A DNA stretch of 64,000 nt from Lithodes maja (lineage: Eukaryota > Arthropoda > Malacostraca > Decapoda > Lithodidae), in the NCBI GenBank assembly GCA_037953745.1, contig JBAKBP010003175.1, forward strand, positions 1-64,000, in the 5' to 3' direction. The translations under genes were made by a program, and so were the position numbers. The notes under the pieces are model-generated. The model searched no databases. It had not been told where the DNA came from and saw only the letters and a list, made by a program, of their open reading frames with translations. Positions 8,794 through 18,784 of the stretch are shown here, one piece after another; within the stretch, counting starts at the first letter, position 1, and each line of letters opens with the position of its first letter.

Positions 8794-10402
8794 GCTTACG
8801 GACTTCACCAAGTTCACTAAACTCGATAACGTCAATATATATAAAGCTGCTTTAAAAATTGAAGACAAGGTCATTAGATTCATAAATAAATTAGTCTCCT
8901 TAGGCACAATAACGGATGAGACTGCTAAGACCCTAAAACTATCAGGATCCTCCCCAGGAATAATGTACGGCCTTCCTAAGATACACAAACCCTCAGTCCC
9001 TCTTCGACCTATTATGGCTGCATATAACACTGCCTCATTCAACATTTCTAAATTCTTAGTCCCTTTACTCTCGAGTCTCACAAAAAACGAGTTTACTGTT
9101 AAGAACTCTTATGAACTGGTGAATTCCTTATCTAATCTTGCATTTTCAGAGAATTCTTACATGTGTAGCTTCGACATAAAGTCTTTGTTCACTAACATTC
9201 CTGTAAACGAAACTGTTGATATTTGTACAAACTTAATTTTTGAAGGCGTAGATACATTCATGTGTATGAGTAAACGTATTTTTACAAATTTAATCTCATT
9301 GTGTGTTAAAGACAGTCTTTTTATATTTAACGGTGAGCTCTATAAACAAATTGATGGTACCGCGATGGGCTCCCCCCTATCCCCTACCTTAGCTGACGTA
9401 TTTTTATGCTATTGGGAACAAATTTGGCTTGATCAATGCCCATCTAATTTTAAACCCTTATTGTACCGGAGGTACGTTGATGATACGCTAGTAATATTCA
9501 AGGATCCCAGTCACGCCCAACTCTGTTTTGATTATATAAATGCAAAACATAAGAATATAAAGTTCACAATGGAAACCGAATCCGAAAATAAACTTGCCTT
9601 TTTAGATATACTTATCACGAAAATCAATGGTAAACTTTTCTTCTCAATTTTCCGTAAAGGTACGTTTTCGGGACTAGGGACGAGTTTTTTTAGCTATTGT
9701 CAAAATAAATTCAAGATTAATGCGATAAAGACACTGCTTCACAGAGCCTACTCACTCACATCCAGTTACCAATTATTTCATAAGGAAATTATGTTTCTAA
9801 AAGACTTTTTTGTTAAGAATGGTTATAGCACCAACATCTTTTATAAAATTGTAAATAATTATTTGTGTAGAATTTACCAACCAAAACATAGCATTCCGAC
9901 AGTTAGAAAGGAGGAGATATTTTTAGTCATTCCTTACCTAGGCGAAGTCTCGAGTAAAATAGAAAATAATTTAAGAAGATATTTGCTCAAATTTTACCCG
10001 CAAATTACTTTCAGCTTCATTCATAAGAATATATTTAAAATTGGTTCATTTTTTAAGTTTAAAGATCGACTACCCACTGACCTTCGTTCGTCAATTATTT
10101 ACAAGTTCGCTTGCCCTAGCTGCCAGGCAGGGTATATTGGAAGCTCATACCGAGCTTTTAAAACACGAATTGACGAGCACATAGGTCAGTCTAGTAGAAC
10201 AGGTCTGCCTTTCAAGGCGCCTTCTTACTCAGCTGTACGGGAACACGCTATATCTTGTGGTTTTGGTGTGAAACAGGATCATTTTGATATTTTGGATTCC
10301 TGTCAACGTGTTGATATTAGAGTTTTAGAATCCCTCTATATTTCAAAATTAAAACCCTCCCTTAACTCTACTGTATCATCGCACCCGCTTAACTTTGTTT
10401 AA
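8792..10402 (+). CDS. Penelope-like reverse transcriptase with GIY-YIG endonuclease
   Basis: A 536-residue open frame, 5'-truncated, so the reported start Met is not the native start. RT motifs in order are 'YGLPKIHKP' and 'PLRPIMAA' near residues 55-75, 'CSFDIKSLFTNIPVNET' near 130, 'KQIDGTAMGSPLSPTLADV' near 190, and the catalytic YVDD at residue 228 (nt 9473-9484) within RRYVDDTLVIF. 'ENKLAFLDILI' follows. The endonuclease begins near residue 440 with CPSCQAGYIGSSYRAFKTR and ends with 'ESLYISKLKPSLN'. PLE proteins use such a nuclease with an RT related to telomerase for target-primed insertion. The frame has no stops and may be young. It lacks the N-terminal region that appears separately at 18781-19587. 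It could act only if expressed from another promoter. Confidence 0.93.
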   Translation: MLTDFTKFTKLDNVNIYKAALKIEDKVIRFINKLVSLGTITDETAKTLKLSGSSPGIMYGLPKIHKPSVPLRPIMAAYNTASFNISKFLVPLLSSLTKNEFTVKNSYELVNSLSNLAFSENSYMCSFDIKSLFTNIPVNETVDICTNLIFEGVDTFMCMSKRIFTNLISLCVKDSLFIFNGELYKQIDGTAMGSPLSPTLADVFLCYWEQIWLDQCPSNFKPLLYRRYVDDTLVIFKDPSHAQLCFDYINAKHKNIKFTMETESENKLAFLDILITKINGKLFFSIFRKGTFSGLGTSFFSYCQNKFKINAIKTLLHRAYSLTSSYQLFHKEIMFLKDFFVKNGYSTNIFYKIVNNYLCRIYQPKHSIPTVRKEEIFLVIPYLGEVSSKIENNLRRYLLKFYPQITFSFIHKNIFKIGSFFKFKDRLPTDLRSSIIYKFACPSCQAGYIGSSYRAFKTRIDEHIGQSSRTGLPFKAPSYSAVREHAISCGFGVKQDHFDILDSCQRVDIRVLESLYISKLKPSLNSTVSSHPLNFV

Positions 10403-10492
10403 ATTACCCCTCCTTTGTATTAACCTTATCATTCTGCCCCATATATATATTTTGTTTTTGTTTGTATGTTCTAATTATTTTCAATAAGCTTT
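8796..10492 (+). mobile_element. Penelope-like element, right part 1 (RT, endonuclease, 3' UTR)
   Basis: This plus-strand PLE segment starts at the palindrome centre and runs through RT, endonuclease and most of the 3' UTR. It is interrupted at 10492 by LTR-1 and resumes at 18689. The empty site can be read from the left arm, where the same UTR sequence is uninterrupted, which confirms the insertion. Confidence 0.92.
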
Positions 10493-12332
10493 TGTGACGC
10501 ATGTCGAGTATGAGCATGCTGTACAGAACGCCCAGTCAGGCCCCACCCTCGCTAGGATCGTCAGGGCAGGAACTTTGGCTGTAGTCTGTGTAGAGTTTCC
10601 TAACTCAGTTTATGTGAACCGTTGTACTATAAGTATTATCATTATGTATTTTGTTTTCTTCTAAGTCAACGAGTTCTATTTTAAATCATTATATATAAGT
10701 ATTGTGTGTGGGAGATTTATATATATATAATGATGTGATGAGAGAGAGCGAGTTATGTAACGGAGGACAGTGTGCGCGCCACGAGGTGTGTAGGCCTCAC
10801 TCCCTCCTCCCTCCTTCCCCCCTCCCTCCCCCCTCATCAAGAGCGTGGGAATCCTTTGTCGATCCCAGATTGAGAGAGAGAATGTGACGTCATGATTGCC
10901 GTTATGCTCGCTACGGGGCCGAGTATAAAAAGGGAGGTCTCGCCATTTTTAGATCAGAACTCATCAGGCAAAGCGACCTCTCATATCCCTTGCAACTATC
11001 CATATTCTTCCGACTGATGTGAACTTTCTCTACTCTCTGAACAGCCTACCTTCTTCTCTTCTCGTCCCTTTTTAACCAATGACCCCTTTGGTGCAGATTT
11101 AGTCAGCCAAAGTATTATCCCTTGAGTTCTCACGAGATAAGTGCCTGTTAGATAGCCTATTTTGGAAGGGTCAACTAGAATAGGATTGATTGATGTTTGT
11201 TGCACTCGTATATGTATTTCCCTGTGTACTATTATTCATGTTCCTGTTTTCTGCTGGTTTAGGTAATGCTAGACTGGGATAGGGTTCCTCGAGTTGTGAT
11301 TTCCTATGAGTGCTAGGTTGGTTGAACCAGCACAATTGCAACGGAGACGTGGGAAGCCTAGGGGGTCTTTTTGATTGTGTACCGTGGGAGTTTAGCACTG
11401 TGTTGCGAGTGAGGGCTTTTGCCTGTGCCACCCAACACTGTGCTATCTCATTTGCTTGACTTTGAGAGGATCGCCAGGAGAGAACCAGATACTAGTGATC
11501 TGGATCTCTCAAGAGAGCATCCCGTCAATTACCGTAATTTGGCCGCACAGTCTTAAGGACCTCGCTAGGCTACGAGCCGCTTGCTCAGCCATTGTCTCTT
11601 AACCTTAGATATCCCAGCTAGACTTTGCTCGACCAGCAGATACAGCATAGTATTGAAGCTTCTCCTTATGTATATTATTGTTTCTGCACTATTGATTTCA
11701 TGTGTGGCACGCTTAGCTACTTCAGAGATTAGTGGCCCACGAGCACAATCTTAGTAGGCTATTGCCAGTGCATTGTCGGAGTACTTCTTCTTAATGTTTG
11801 CCATATCCTATTGCTTATTCTTATAATTCTTCTTATGTCAATTTAAAGCCTTTAATTACCAGTGAGTTATTCATTAAATTGCTGTTCAAAATCCGATACT
11901 TACTTCTTATGAGTATTCGAGAAGCATCTAACTTATCAGAAGATTCCTTGCTTGATGCTCGAGGACTATTGTTTAACGTAACGTAATAGTGCCGATCCGA
12001 AGTAGAGGGTGGAGGACTTCTTAAGTTCTTAGTTCAAGGGTGGATTACTTCGGCTTCGGCCAACACTATTCTTTAGTGTTGTAGTACTTTCTTCTTTGTT
12101 TGATTGTTGACCAGACTAGATAACTCCCGTCTTGTTATTAGTCTGTTGTGTGAAACGCTAGTACCGAGTTCTTGTATACCCCGTTATAGCAGATAGAACT
12201 CTGGAGGGTAGTGGCGTTTTTTGTTCGGCTGGCAGTACTCTGGGGTTGGGATCGTGTGTTTCCGTTGTGGCAGCGAGCCATACTCGAGTCCTGTGTAAGA
12301 GCCCTAGTGTACCCGAGTGCCCGGTCGTAACA
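10493..12332 (+). repeat. LTR-1 5' LTR (1840 bp)
   Basis: Begins TGTGACGC and ends GTAACA. It is identical to 16849-18688 except for two noted substitutions. Short frames on both strands inside it have no family features and are not annotated. Confidence 0.97.
10885..10930 (+). promoter_or_regulatory. LTR-1 promoter: CRE palindrome and TATA box
   Basis: TGACGTCA (10885-10892), a perfect cAMP-response-element-type palindrome, lies 31 bp upstream of TATAAAA (10924-10930). The transcription start would fall about 25-30 bp further on. The same pair is in the 3' LTR at 17241 and 17280. LTR-2 LTRs also have TGACGTCA upstream of a TATA-like stretch. Confidence 0.65.
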
Positions 12333-12334
12333 AA

Positions 12335-12352
12335 TGGCGACCTTGCTTAGGA
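12335..12352 (+). other. LTR-1 primer binding site
   Basis: TGGCGACC begins two bases after the 5' LTR, the expected place for first-strand priming. TGG pairs with a tRNA 3' CCA. The following bases would fit an arginine-type tRNA acceptor end, which is inferred and not checked. LTR-2 uses the same TGGCGACC. Confidence 0.6.
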
Positions 12353-12546
12353 TTTTGTGAACAGTATAATTTTTTGCAGAGTTGTACAACATTTGTTTGT
12401 TGGTACTTTAGCGTACATATTGAAGAATATTTTTTTTTGTAAGGCAATTAGGAGAGCATTTAAGAGACTCCAGTTAATTTAGTAATTAGTGCTTGCATAA
12501 GGGAGTTTAACACTTTTGTCTCGAGAATTTTTTGGTGAACTTCAGT

Positions 12547-15500
12547 ATGTCGGGCCCTAGTACTGACGAGGAGCGAGAGATGCTATGTGAGGAGGTGCCG
12601 TTAGTAACTAGTGAGGAGGATGCTAGACTTTTTGTGAGTAAGCAGTACCACGTGACGGAGGAGAGGCTGACTGGGGTGAATGTTTATGGCTTGCACCTGA
12701 TAGCCAAGGTTTTGGGTCTATCCAATGTAGGAGGGATGTCCAAGGGGGAGCTGATTTCCTGGGTGTTGCGTGGGCGACATGGGGTTTCGGAGGAGAGGGC
12801 GTTTGGGGGGGTTCCTCCCCAGATCCCCTCTCACTCGACTCCCACAGTGCCGTCCACTCAGTTGCCGGAGGTTAGCACTCTCCCACAGAGGGATGAGCAT
12901 TGGAAGATTGGAGTGCCCTCGGGCGGTGCGTATGGTGGTTCCCCAGTTCTTGCCCCCCCTCCTTCAGTAGTGGCAGCTCCCTCTTCCGGCCTGTCTCCTG
13001 AGATGATATTTAAACTCGAGCTTGCTAAAATGGAGAATGAGGCTAGGAAGCAGGAGATTGAGGCGAAGAATGAGGCTAGGAAGCAGGAGATTGAGGCTGA
13101 GTCTAGGAGGCAGGAGAATGAGACTAGGAGGCATGAGATTGAGGTCAGGAGGCACGAGGCTGAGCTTAGATACGACTCCGAGAAATATTGTGCTCAGATA
13201 GACTTAGATAAGACTCGTGCAGAGTCGACAGGGATTCGGATGGGCCGGGAGGGCCAAGTAAGAGAACAGTCCTTGTCCCACTTAGTCAAGTTGGTGCCGG
13301 CATTTAGTGAAACTGAAGTCACAGAATTTTTTAATCGTTTTGAGAAGAAGTGTAGGGAGCATAATTGGCCTGAAGAGAAGTGGGCAGCTCTGGTCTCCTC
13401 AAGACTTACGGGTAAGGGTCTGAAGGCTTATGATGCACTGCCTTTAGAGTCTTGCATTGACTACCCAGAATTGAAGAGAGCTGTCCTACGGGCATACGAG
13501 TTGCAACCAGAAACATATCGATTGAAGTTTCGGGGTGTTACAAAGACTAGGGAGGCGACCTTTCTTGAACATGCCCGGGACTTAAAAGATGCACTTGCTA
13601 ACTGGACACGTTCTGAGAAAGCTGAGACGGCCGAACAGTTGACTGAGCTGTTTCTGCTCGAGCAGTTTTATAAGTGTACTGGTGCAGATATGACTTTAAC
13701 TATTAAAGAAAAGAACCCTAAAACTCTACAGGAGGCAGCTGAGATGGCTGACCTCCGGCTATCATTAATTCGTGGGTGCGGGTCTGCCCAGCGTAGTGAG
13801 GCAGGTAACAAGGGGCGTGACACCCCACCCCCCCGAGTTAGTGATATACATTATGCAAACAAGTACAAGAGCTATGATACCAAGACTGACCACAAGACTA
13901 ACACCGTCCCATTTAAGAAGGGGCCGGGCCCTTCCCAGTACCAAGGGAAGCCCAGAGGGGAGTTGGAGTGTTATCTTTGTCATGAAAAGGGGCACTTTGC
14001 AAGAGTCTGTCCTAGCAAACCACCTACAGCAGCTGTGTCTTTGGCCTGCAACATTGGTGTGTCTCCGAAGTTTTCTGAGTTTGCCCGGGGCAGTTCGTCA
14101 GAGGCTGAGGCACAGCCAATGCAGAAGCACCTGGGAGGCTCGAACCCTGCTCAGGATGCTTTTTGCGACCATAGAGGGCGGGGTTGCGTGATGTGGGCGG
14201 GGCGCAAGCATGGAGTAGAGGTCTTGCGTGATACAGGTGCTTCCCAGACTCTGATGAACAATTTGACTGGCTACCCTATAAATGCGGCTCGGGTGGTAGT
14301 GGTGCAGGGTATTAATGCAACTCGGTCATACCCGCTGGTGCGGTTGGAGTTGGCGGTGGATGGTGTGACACGTGAATTGGATGTTGGGATTGTGGAGAAA
14401 CTGCCAGTGGAGCGCGTCGACCTTCTTCTCGGCAACGACTTTGCAATGCCCGCTTCTGAGGTTCTACCCTTAGTCGTTGCCGAGAGGCCGGCCGACGTGA
14501 GTGGGGGAGAACAAGAGTGTGTCGAGCGGTGCCAGGCACAACCCATGGCGTGTGCTGTCACCCGAGCTCGGGCAGCTAAAGTGTCACAGCCTAGTCCTCC
14601 GTCTTCAGACCAGCAGAGGAACGATCAACAGGAGGAGGCTAAAGCTGGAGTTGGTTTTAAGAGTTTTGACTCGGCGGCTCTCCTGGGTGATTCAGTATTG
14701 GCACCTATGTTAGAGTCTGGAGAGGCCCCAGGACCTGTCACAGCTAGTGAGGAGGTAGGGCCGGAAGAGACTCCGAGGCAGCAACGTTGCACACGGAGAG
14801 AAAAAAGGATTGCTCAGTTTGATATTGGGGAAGGATTTGGGTTGCTTCGGAAGCATCTAGACAGGTTGGTTCCCTCAGATATTTGTAAACTGCAGTTGGA
14901 GGATCCGGAAGTTCAGAAGTGTGGTAATGGTGCTGTCGAGATTAAACACGAGGACGGGGAAGCATGTCATGTGAACCTGTTGGAGGAGTTTGTGAGGCAA
15001 CCACCTGAGCAGCCTACTGTCCCTGCGTTGGTCTGCCGCGGCCAAGGTGGAGAAGGAGAGGGGGGCAGTAGGGCACAGGTGGAGGAGAGTAGGGATTGTC
15101 ATGTCTCGGCGAAGCAGTGGGCGGGGGACACGAGTCTGGTGGCTGTGGAAGTGCTAGAGCACCTGCCTGAGCAGCAGTGTGCAGCACTCCAGCACCAGCT
15201 CGGTTCATACCCCACTGGTCGTGCCGAGCCCCTGAGTCTCACAACTCGGGCGGTGCGAGATGTTCCGCAGGCAGGTCATGTGACTGTTAAAAGACCGTTA
15301 GCCTCGTTGTTTCGGTGGTTTAAGGTGGGCGACGAGGCCTTGGCATGGTTGCCAGGTCAGGGTCGACCCATGGCTGCCAAGGGTGGTGGTCAAAAGGAGG
15401 ACATTGAGCAGATTGGTAAGGTCGGCTGTGGTATCGCAGTGCCCGGTCGTCGCATAGCCTCCCAATGCTGCTCTAGTCTAATGCAACAGCCCTACCATAG

Positions 15501-16362
15501 ACCGACTGTATCTGGCCATGTCGCTGAAAGCGGTGATGCTGCGCAGGCAGATGTCGTCACAAGGAATGCGGGGGTGCGCATGTACGGTATCGGCGGGGAA
15601 GCCTTAGCAATAATGAACTGTGGGAGTGACTGCACGGGTGGTACTGATTGTCCCTCTCATGACCTGGCTGTTCTAGGGACGAAGGTGGAGAAGGAGGGAG
15701 ACTACAGGTTAGAAGCTGCGGTCTCGGCGGGGTTGTGGGAGGGCACTAGGCATGTTGTTTGTGGAGACAGTGCAAGGCAGTTGTTTACTAGGCTATGGCA
15801 GTACTTTCGCATGTTTGTTGCTTCTCCAGGCCTGATGTACGGGGTAGAATCCGACATGCAGGCTGGAGATAGTGCAAGGCTCAGTTTAATTCCCTACCGT
15901 ATAAATCCTGCTCGACAGCCTATGGTGCAAGCAGAGCTGGATTACGTGGGGACGAAGGATCTGAGGGATAAGGAATGTCGTGAGTGGTCGTTGCTTGTAA
16001 CTTTGTCCGAGCGTGCTAAAGAGGTATGTGGTTTTGTTGTGGACGGGAGTACCTACCAGTGCAATGTTGTGCCTGACGGACTTAAGAATGCACCAGCAAC
16101 GTGTCAGAGCCTGATGAATGAAAGTGAAAAGGACAATGATGCGCTGGGGCATTTCGAGATCTATGTTCCAGCCTATGGTCCGGTCGGTGTAGTTTACCCA
16201 GATCATTACCCTCTCGAGATCTTGGACCAGTTTCACAATCGGAATATGAGGCTGACCAGGTGGTCACTAAGGTTATTGGTATATAACCTGGACATAAGCC
16301 ATATTGCCGGTTGTGACAACGAGGTTGCATGTGGTCGTTCAGGGGTATATGATCCTGGGTAA
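12547..16362 (+). CDS. LTR-1 Gag-protease with integrase/RT/RNase H remnants
   Basis: An uninterrupted frame of about 1271 codons. I prefer ATG at 12547 (Met-Ser-Gly-Pro) over 12532 because the LTR-2 protein also starts Met-Ser at the equivalent place. Order: N-terminal acidic region; charged coiled coil with EARKQEIEA repeats (about 160-215); SCAN-like capsid region (about 240-410, with 'ELFLLEQFYKC' and 'NPKTLQEAAEMAD'); zinc knuckle CYLCHEKGHFARVC (about 475-488); retropepsin active site LRDTGASQTL (about 560). After that pol is collapsed: an integrase C-terminal remnant (CHVNLLEEF), a scrap of RT ('QCNVVPDGLKNAPATCQ', about 1175-1193) and the end of RNase H ('HIAGCDNEVACGRS'). No YxDD or DDE is present. 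It is probably a packaging-competent, RT-deficient element mobilised in trans. Confidence 0.88.
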   Translation: MSGPSTDEEREMLCEEVPLVTSEEDARLFVSKQYHVTEERLTGVNVYGLHLIAKVLGLSNVGGMSKGELISWVLRGRHGVSEERAFGGVPPQIPSHSTPTVPSTQLPEVSTLPQRDEHWKIGVPSGGAYGGSPVLAPPPSVVAAPSSGLSPEMIFKLELAKMENEARKQEIEAKNEARKQEIEAESRRQENETRRHEIEVRRHEAELRYDSEKYCAQIDLDKTRAESTGIRMGREGQVREQSLSHLVKLVPAFSETEVTEFFNRFEKKCREHNWPEEKWAALVSSRLTGKGLKAYDALPLESCIDYPELKRAVLRAYELQPETYRLKFRGVTKTREATFLEHARDLKDALANWTRSEKAETAEQLTELFLLEQFYKCTGADMTLTIKEKNPKTLQEAAEMADLRLSLIRGCGSAQRSEAGNKGRDTPPPRVSDIHYANKYKSYDTKTDHKTNTVPFKKGPGPSQYQGKPRGELECYLCHEKGHFARVCPSKPPTAAVSLACNIGVSPKFSEFARGSSSEAEAQPMQKHLGGSNPAQDAFCDHRGRGCVMWAGRKHGVEVLRDTGASQTLMNNLTGYPINAARVVVVQGINATRSYPLVRLELAVDGVTRELDVGIVEKLPVERVDLLLGNDFAMPASEVLPLVVAERPADVSGGEQECVERCQAQPMACAVTRARAAKVSQPSPPSSDQQRNDQQEEAKAGVGFKSFDSAALLGDSVLAPMLESGEAPGPVTASEEVGPEETPRQQRCTRREKRIAQFDIGEGFGLLRKHLDRLVPSDICKLQLEDPEVQKCGNGAVEIKHEDGEACHVNLLEEFVRQPPEQPTVPALVCRGQGGEGEGGSRAQVEESRDCHVSAKQWAGDTSLVAVEVLEHLPEQQCAALQHQLGSYPTGRAEPLSLTTRAVRDVPQAGHVTVKRPLASLFRWFKVGDEALAWLPGQGRPMAAKGGGQKEDIEQIGKVGCGIAVPGRRIASQCCSSLMQQPYHRPTVSGHVAESGDAAQADVVTRNAGVRMYGIGGEALAIMNCGSDCTGGTDCPSHDLAVLGTKVEKEGDYRLEAAVSAGLWEGTRHVVCGDSARQLFTRLWQYFRMFVASPGLMYGVESDMQAGDSARLSLIPYRINPARQPMVQAELDYVGTKDLRDKECREWSLLVTLSERAKEVCGFVVDGSTYQCNVVPDGLKNAPATCQSLMNESEKDNDALGHFEIYVPAYGPVGVVYPDHYPLEILDQFHNRNMRLTRWSLRLLVYNLDISHIAGCDNEVACGRSGVYDPG

Positions 16363-16848
16363 ATTGACACACGGGCAGCCTCCTGCTTTGGTTTGAGTAG
16401 TATTTTGCGCTTGGTGCTTGTTGGCTCGCGGTTGTAGCCCAGCGTATTGGGTCGTAAAGCAGGAGTTGAGCGTTTGGTATAGAAGAAAAATAGGCTGCCC
16501 TTATAGTGCAGCCGGAAAAAAACATATTAAAATATAAAAATCATATAAAAACTCTTTCTTTTTGATGAAGATAATTGTATAAGTTTGTCATAGCCTATAA
16601 GGTTTGAGTAGTCCACGAACTATCAAACGGCTGAGCTGCTGTAAGCTCGCTCTGGGAGCATGATATTATGTCTTTTACTATTGTTGGGAGGAGTTATGAA
16701 ATGTGAATTTTTTTTTTATATAAGATGTGTTTTAGTGATAAACTCAGCGTTGTTTTAGTGCCATGCGGTCGCTGGGTGTGAGGGGTTTGATGGGGTTCTG
16801 TATATCAGATTTTAGCTCAGGGTTGAGCAAGTAAAATCTTGGGGGAGG
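16363..16848 (+). other. LTR-1 3' untranslated region and polypurine tract
   Basis: Non-coding. 16395-16530 is nearly identical to the matching part of LTR-2 (30505-30640). The tract 'cttgggggagg' immediately before the 3' LTR is the plus-strand priming polypurine tract. Confidence 0.8.
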
Positions 16849-18688
16849 TGTGACGCATGTCGAGTATGAGCATGCTGTACAGAACGCCCAGTCAGGCCCC
16901 ACCCTCGCTAGGATCGTCAGGGCAGGAACTTTGGCTGTAGTCTGTGTAGAGTTTCCTAACTCAGTTTATGTGAACCGTTGTACTATAAGTATTATCATTA
17001 TGTATTTTGTTTTCTTCTAAGTCAACGAGTTCTATTTTAAATCATTATATATAAGTATTGTGTGTGGGAGATTTATATATATATAATGATGTGATGAGAG
17101 AGAGCGAGTTATGTAACGGAGGACAGTGTGCGCGCCACGAGGTGTGTAGGCCTCACTCCCTCCTCCCTCCTTCCCCCCTCCCTCCCCCCTCATCAAGAGC
17201 GTGGGAATCCTTTGTCGATCCCAGATTGAGAGAGAGAATGTGACGTCATGATTGCCGTTATGCTCGCTACGGGGCCGAGTATAAAAAGGGAGGTCTCGCC
17301 ATTTTTAGATCAGAACTCATCAGGCAAAGCGACCTCTCATATCCCTTGCAACTATCCATATTCTTCCGACTGATGTGAACTTTCTCTACTCTCTGAACAG
17401 CCTACCTTCTTCTCTTCTCGTCCCTTTTTAACCAATGACCCCTTTGGTGCAGATTTAGTCAGCCAAAGTATTATCGCTTGAGTTCTCACGAGATAAGTGC
17501 CTGTTAGATAGCCTATTTTGGAAGGGTCAACTAGAATAGGATTGATTGATGTTTGTTGCACTCGTATATGTATTTCCCTGTGTACTATTATTCATGTTCC
17601 TGTTTTCTGCTGGTTTAGGTAATGCTAGACTGGGATAGGGTTCCTCGAGTTGTGATTTCCTATGAGTGCTAGGTTGGTTGAACCAGCACAATTGCAACGG
17701 AGACGTGGGAAGCCTAGGGGGTCTTTTTGATTGTGTACCGTGGGAGTTTAGCACTGTGTTGCGAGTGAGGGCTTTTGCCTGTGCCACCCAACACTGTGCT
17801 ATCTCATTTGCTTGACTTTGAGAGGATCGCCAGGAGAGAACCAGATACTAGTGATCTGGATCTCTCAAGAGAGCATCCCGTCAATTACCGTAATTTGGCC
17901 GCACAGTCTTAAGGACCTCGCTAGGCTACGAGCCGCTTGCTCAGCCATTGTCTCTTAACCTTAGATATCCCAGCTAGACTTTGCTCGACCAGCAGATACA
18001 GCATAGTATTGAAGCTTCTCCTTATGTATATTATTGTTTCTGCACTATTGATTTCATGTGTGGCACGCTTAGCTACTTCAGAGATTAGTGGCCCACGAGC
18101 ACAATCTTAGTAGGCTATTGCCAGTGCATTGTCGGAGTACTTCTTCTTAATGTTTGCCATATCCTATTGCTTATTCTTATAATTCTTCTTATGTCAATTT
18201 AAAGCCTTTAATTACCAGTGAGTTATTCATTAAATTGCTGTTCAAAATCCGATACTTACTTCTTATGAGTATTCGAGAAGCATCTAACTTATCAGAAGAT
18301 TCCTTGCTTGATGCTCGAGGACTATTGTTTAACGTAACGTAATAGTGCCGATCCGAAGTAGAGGGTGGAGGACTTCTTAAGTTCTTAGTTCAAGGGTGGA
18401 TTACTTCGGCTTCGGCCAACACTATTCTTTAGTGTTGTAGTACTTTCTTCTTTGTTTGATTGTTGACCAGACTAGATAACTCCCGTCTTGTTATTAGTCT
18501 GTTGTGTGAAACGCTAGTACCGAGTTCTTGTATACCCCGTTATAGCAGATAGAACTCTGGAGGGTAGTGGCGTTTTTTGTTCGGCTGGCAGTACTCTGGG
18601 GTTGGGATCGTGTGTTTCCGTTGTGGCAGCGAGCCATACTCGAGTCCTGTGTAAGAGCCCTAGTGTACCAGAGTGCCCGGTCGTAACA
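16849..18688 (+). repeat. LTR-1 3' LTR (1840 bp)
   Basis: Starts TGTGACGC after the purine tract and ends GTAACA followed by target duplication CTTT. Same length as the 5' LTR, with two substitutions seen on inspection. Confidence 0.97.
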
Positions 18689-18732
18689 CTTTAAAGCTTT
18701 CATATTTGTAATATTATCTTTTGATTTGTAGA

Positions 18733-18784
18733 CCACTGAAGATGACACCAGTGTGATGTCGAAACGTTTGATAATAAAGTATGG
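18733..18784 (+). ncRNA. Hammerhead ribozyme-like motif of PLE (right arm)
   Basis: CCA (18733-18735), CTGAAGA (18736-18742), stem II GACA/TGTC around an A/G/T-rich loop, GAAA (18761-18764), an AC/GT minimal stem III, then GTA|TGG where TGG can pair with the first CCA. The predicted cleavage is between 18781 and 18782, inside the ATG that opens the following frame. Boxes and stems are seen in sequence. Function is inferred from known PLE hammerheads. Confidence 0.62.

Larger units (their letters stand above)
7187..8795 (-). mobile_element. Penelope-like element, left arm of an inverted repeat
   Basis: Read on the minus strand, 8795 to 8152 encodes the endonuclease half of a PLE protein. Then follow the 3' UTR (about 8150-8025), a hammerhead-like motif (8021-7970) and the N-terminal frame of a following PLE copy (7973-7190). 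A 3' end joined to the next copy's 5' region is the partial tandem (pLTR) arrangement typical of PLEs. The same segments occur in opposite orientation at 9760-10492 and 18693-19588, with only a few differences, so the PLE forms a palindrome with arms of about 1.6 kb. Confidence 0.88.
10493..18688 (+). mobile_element. LTR-1: young RT-less Gmr1-like LTR retrotransposon
   Basis: A complete LTR element of 8196 bp with two 1840-bp LTRs (TG...CA) and a 4-bp target duplication CTTT (10489-10492 and 18689-18692). The empty site is preserved in the PLE left arm. The internal part is 4516 bp, with a primer-binding-like site right after the 5' LTR and a purine tract before the 3' LTR. I find only two LTR differences (11120 versus 17476, and within 'gtgtacc[c/a]gagtg' near the 3' ends), so insertion is recent. 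It carries one long frame lacking RT palm motifs. Confidence 0.95.

Noticed and set aside
8796..9081. N-terminal extension of the minus-strand frame ending at 9081
   Set aside because: It is antisense to the plus-strand RT; true minus-strand coding stops at the palindrome centre near 8795.
10702..11986. Small frames within LTR-1 LTRs (also in LTR-2 LTRs)
   Set aside because: Present in duplicate only because LTRs are duplicated; no domain features and mixed strands.
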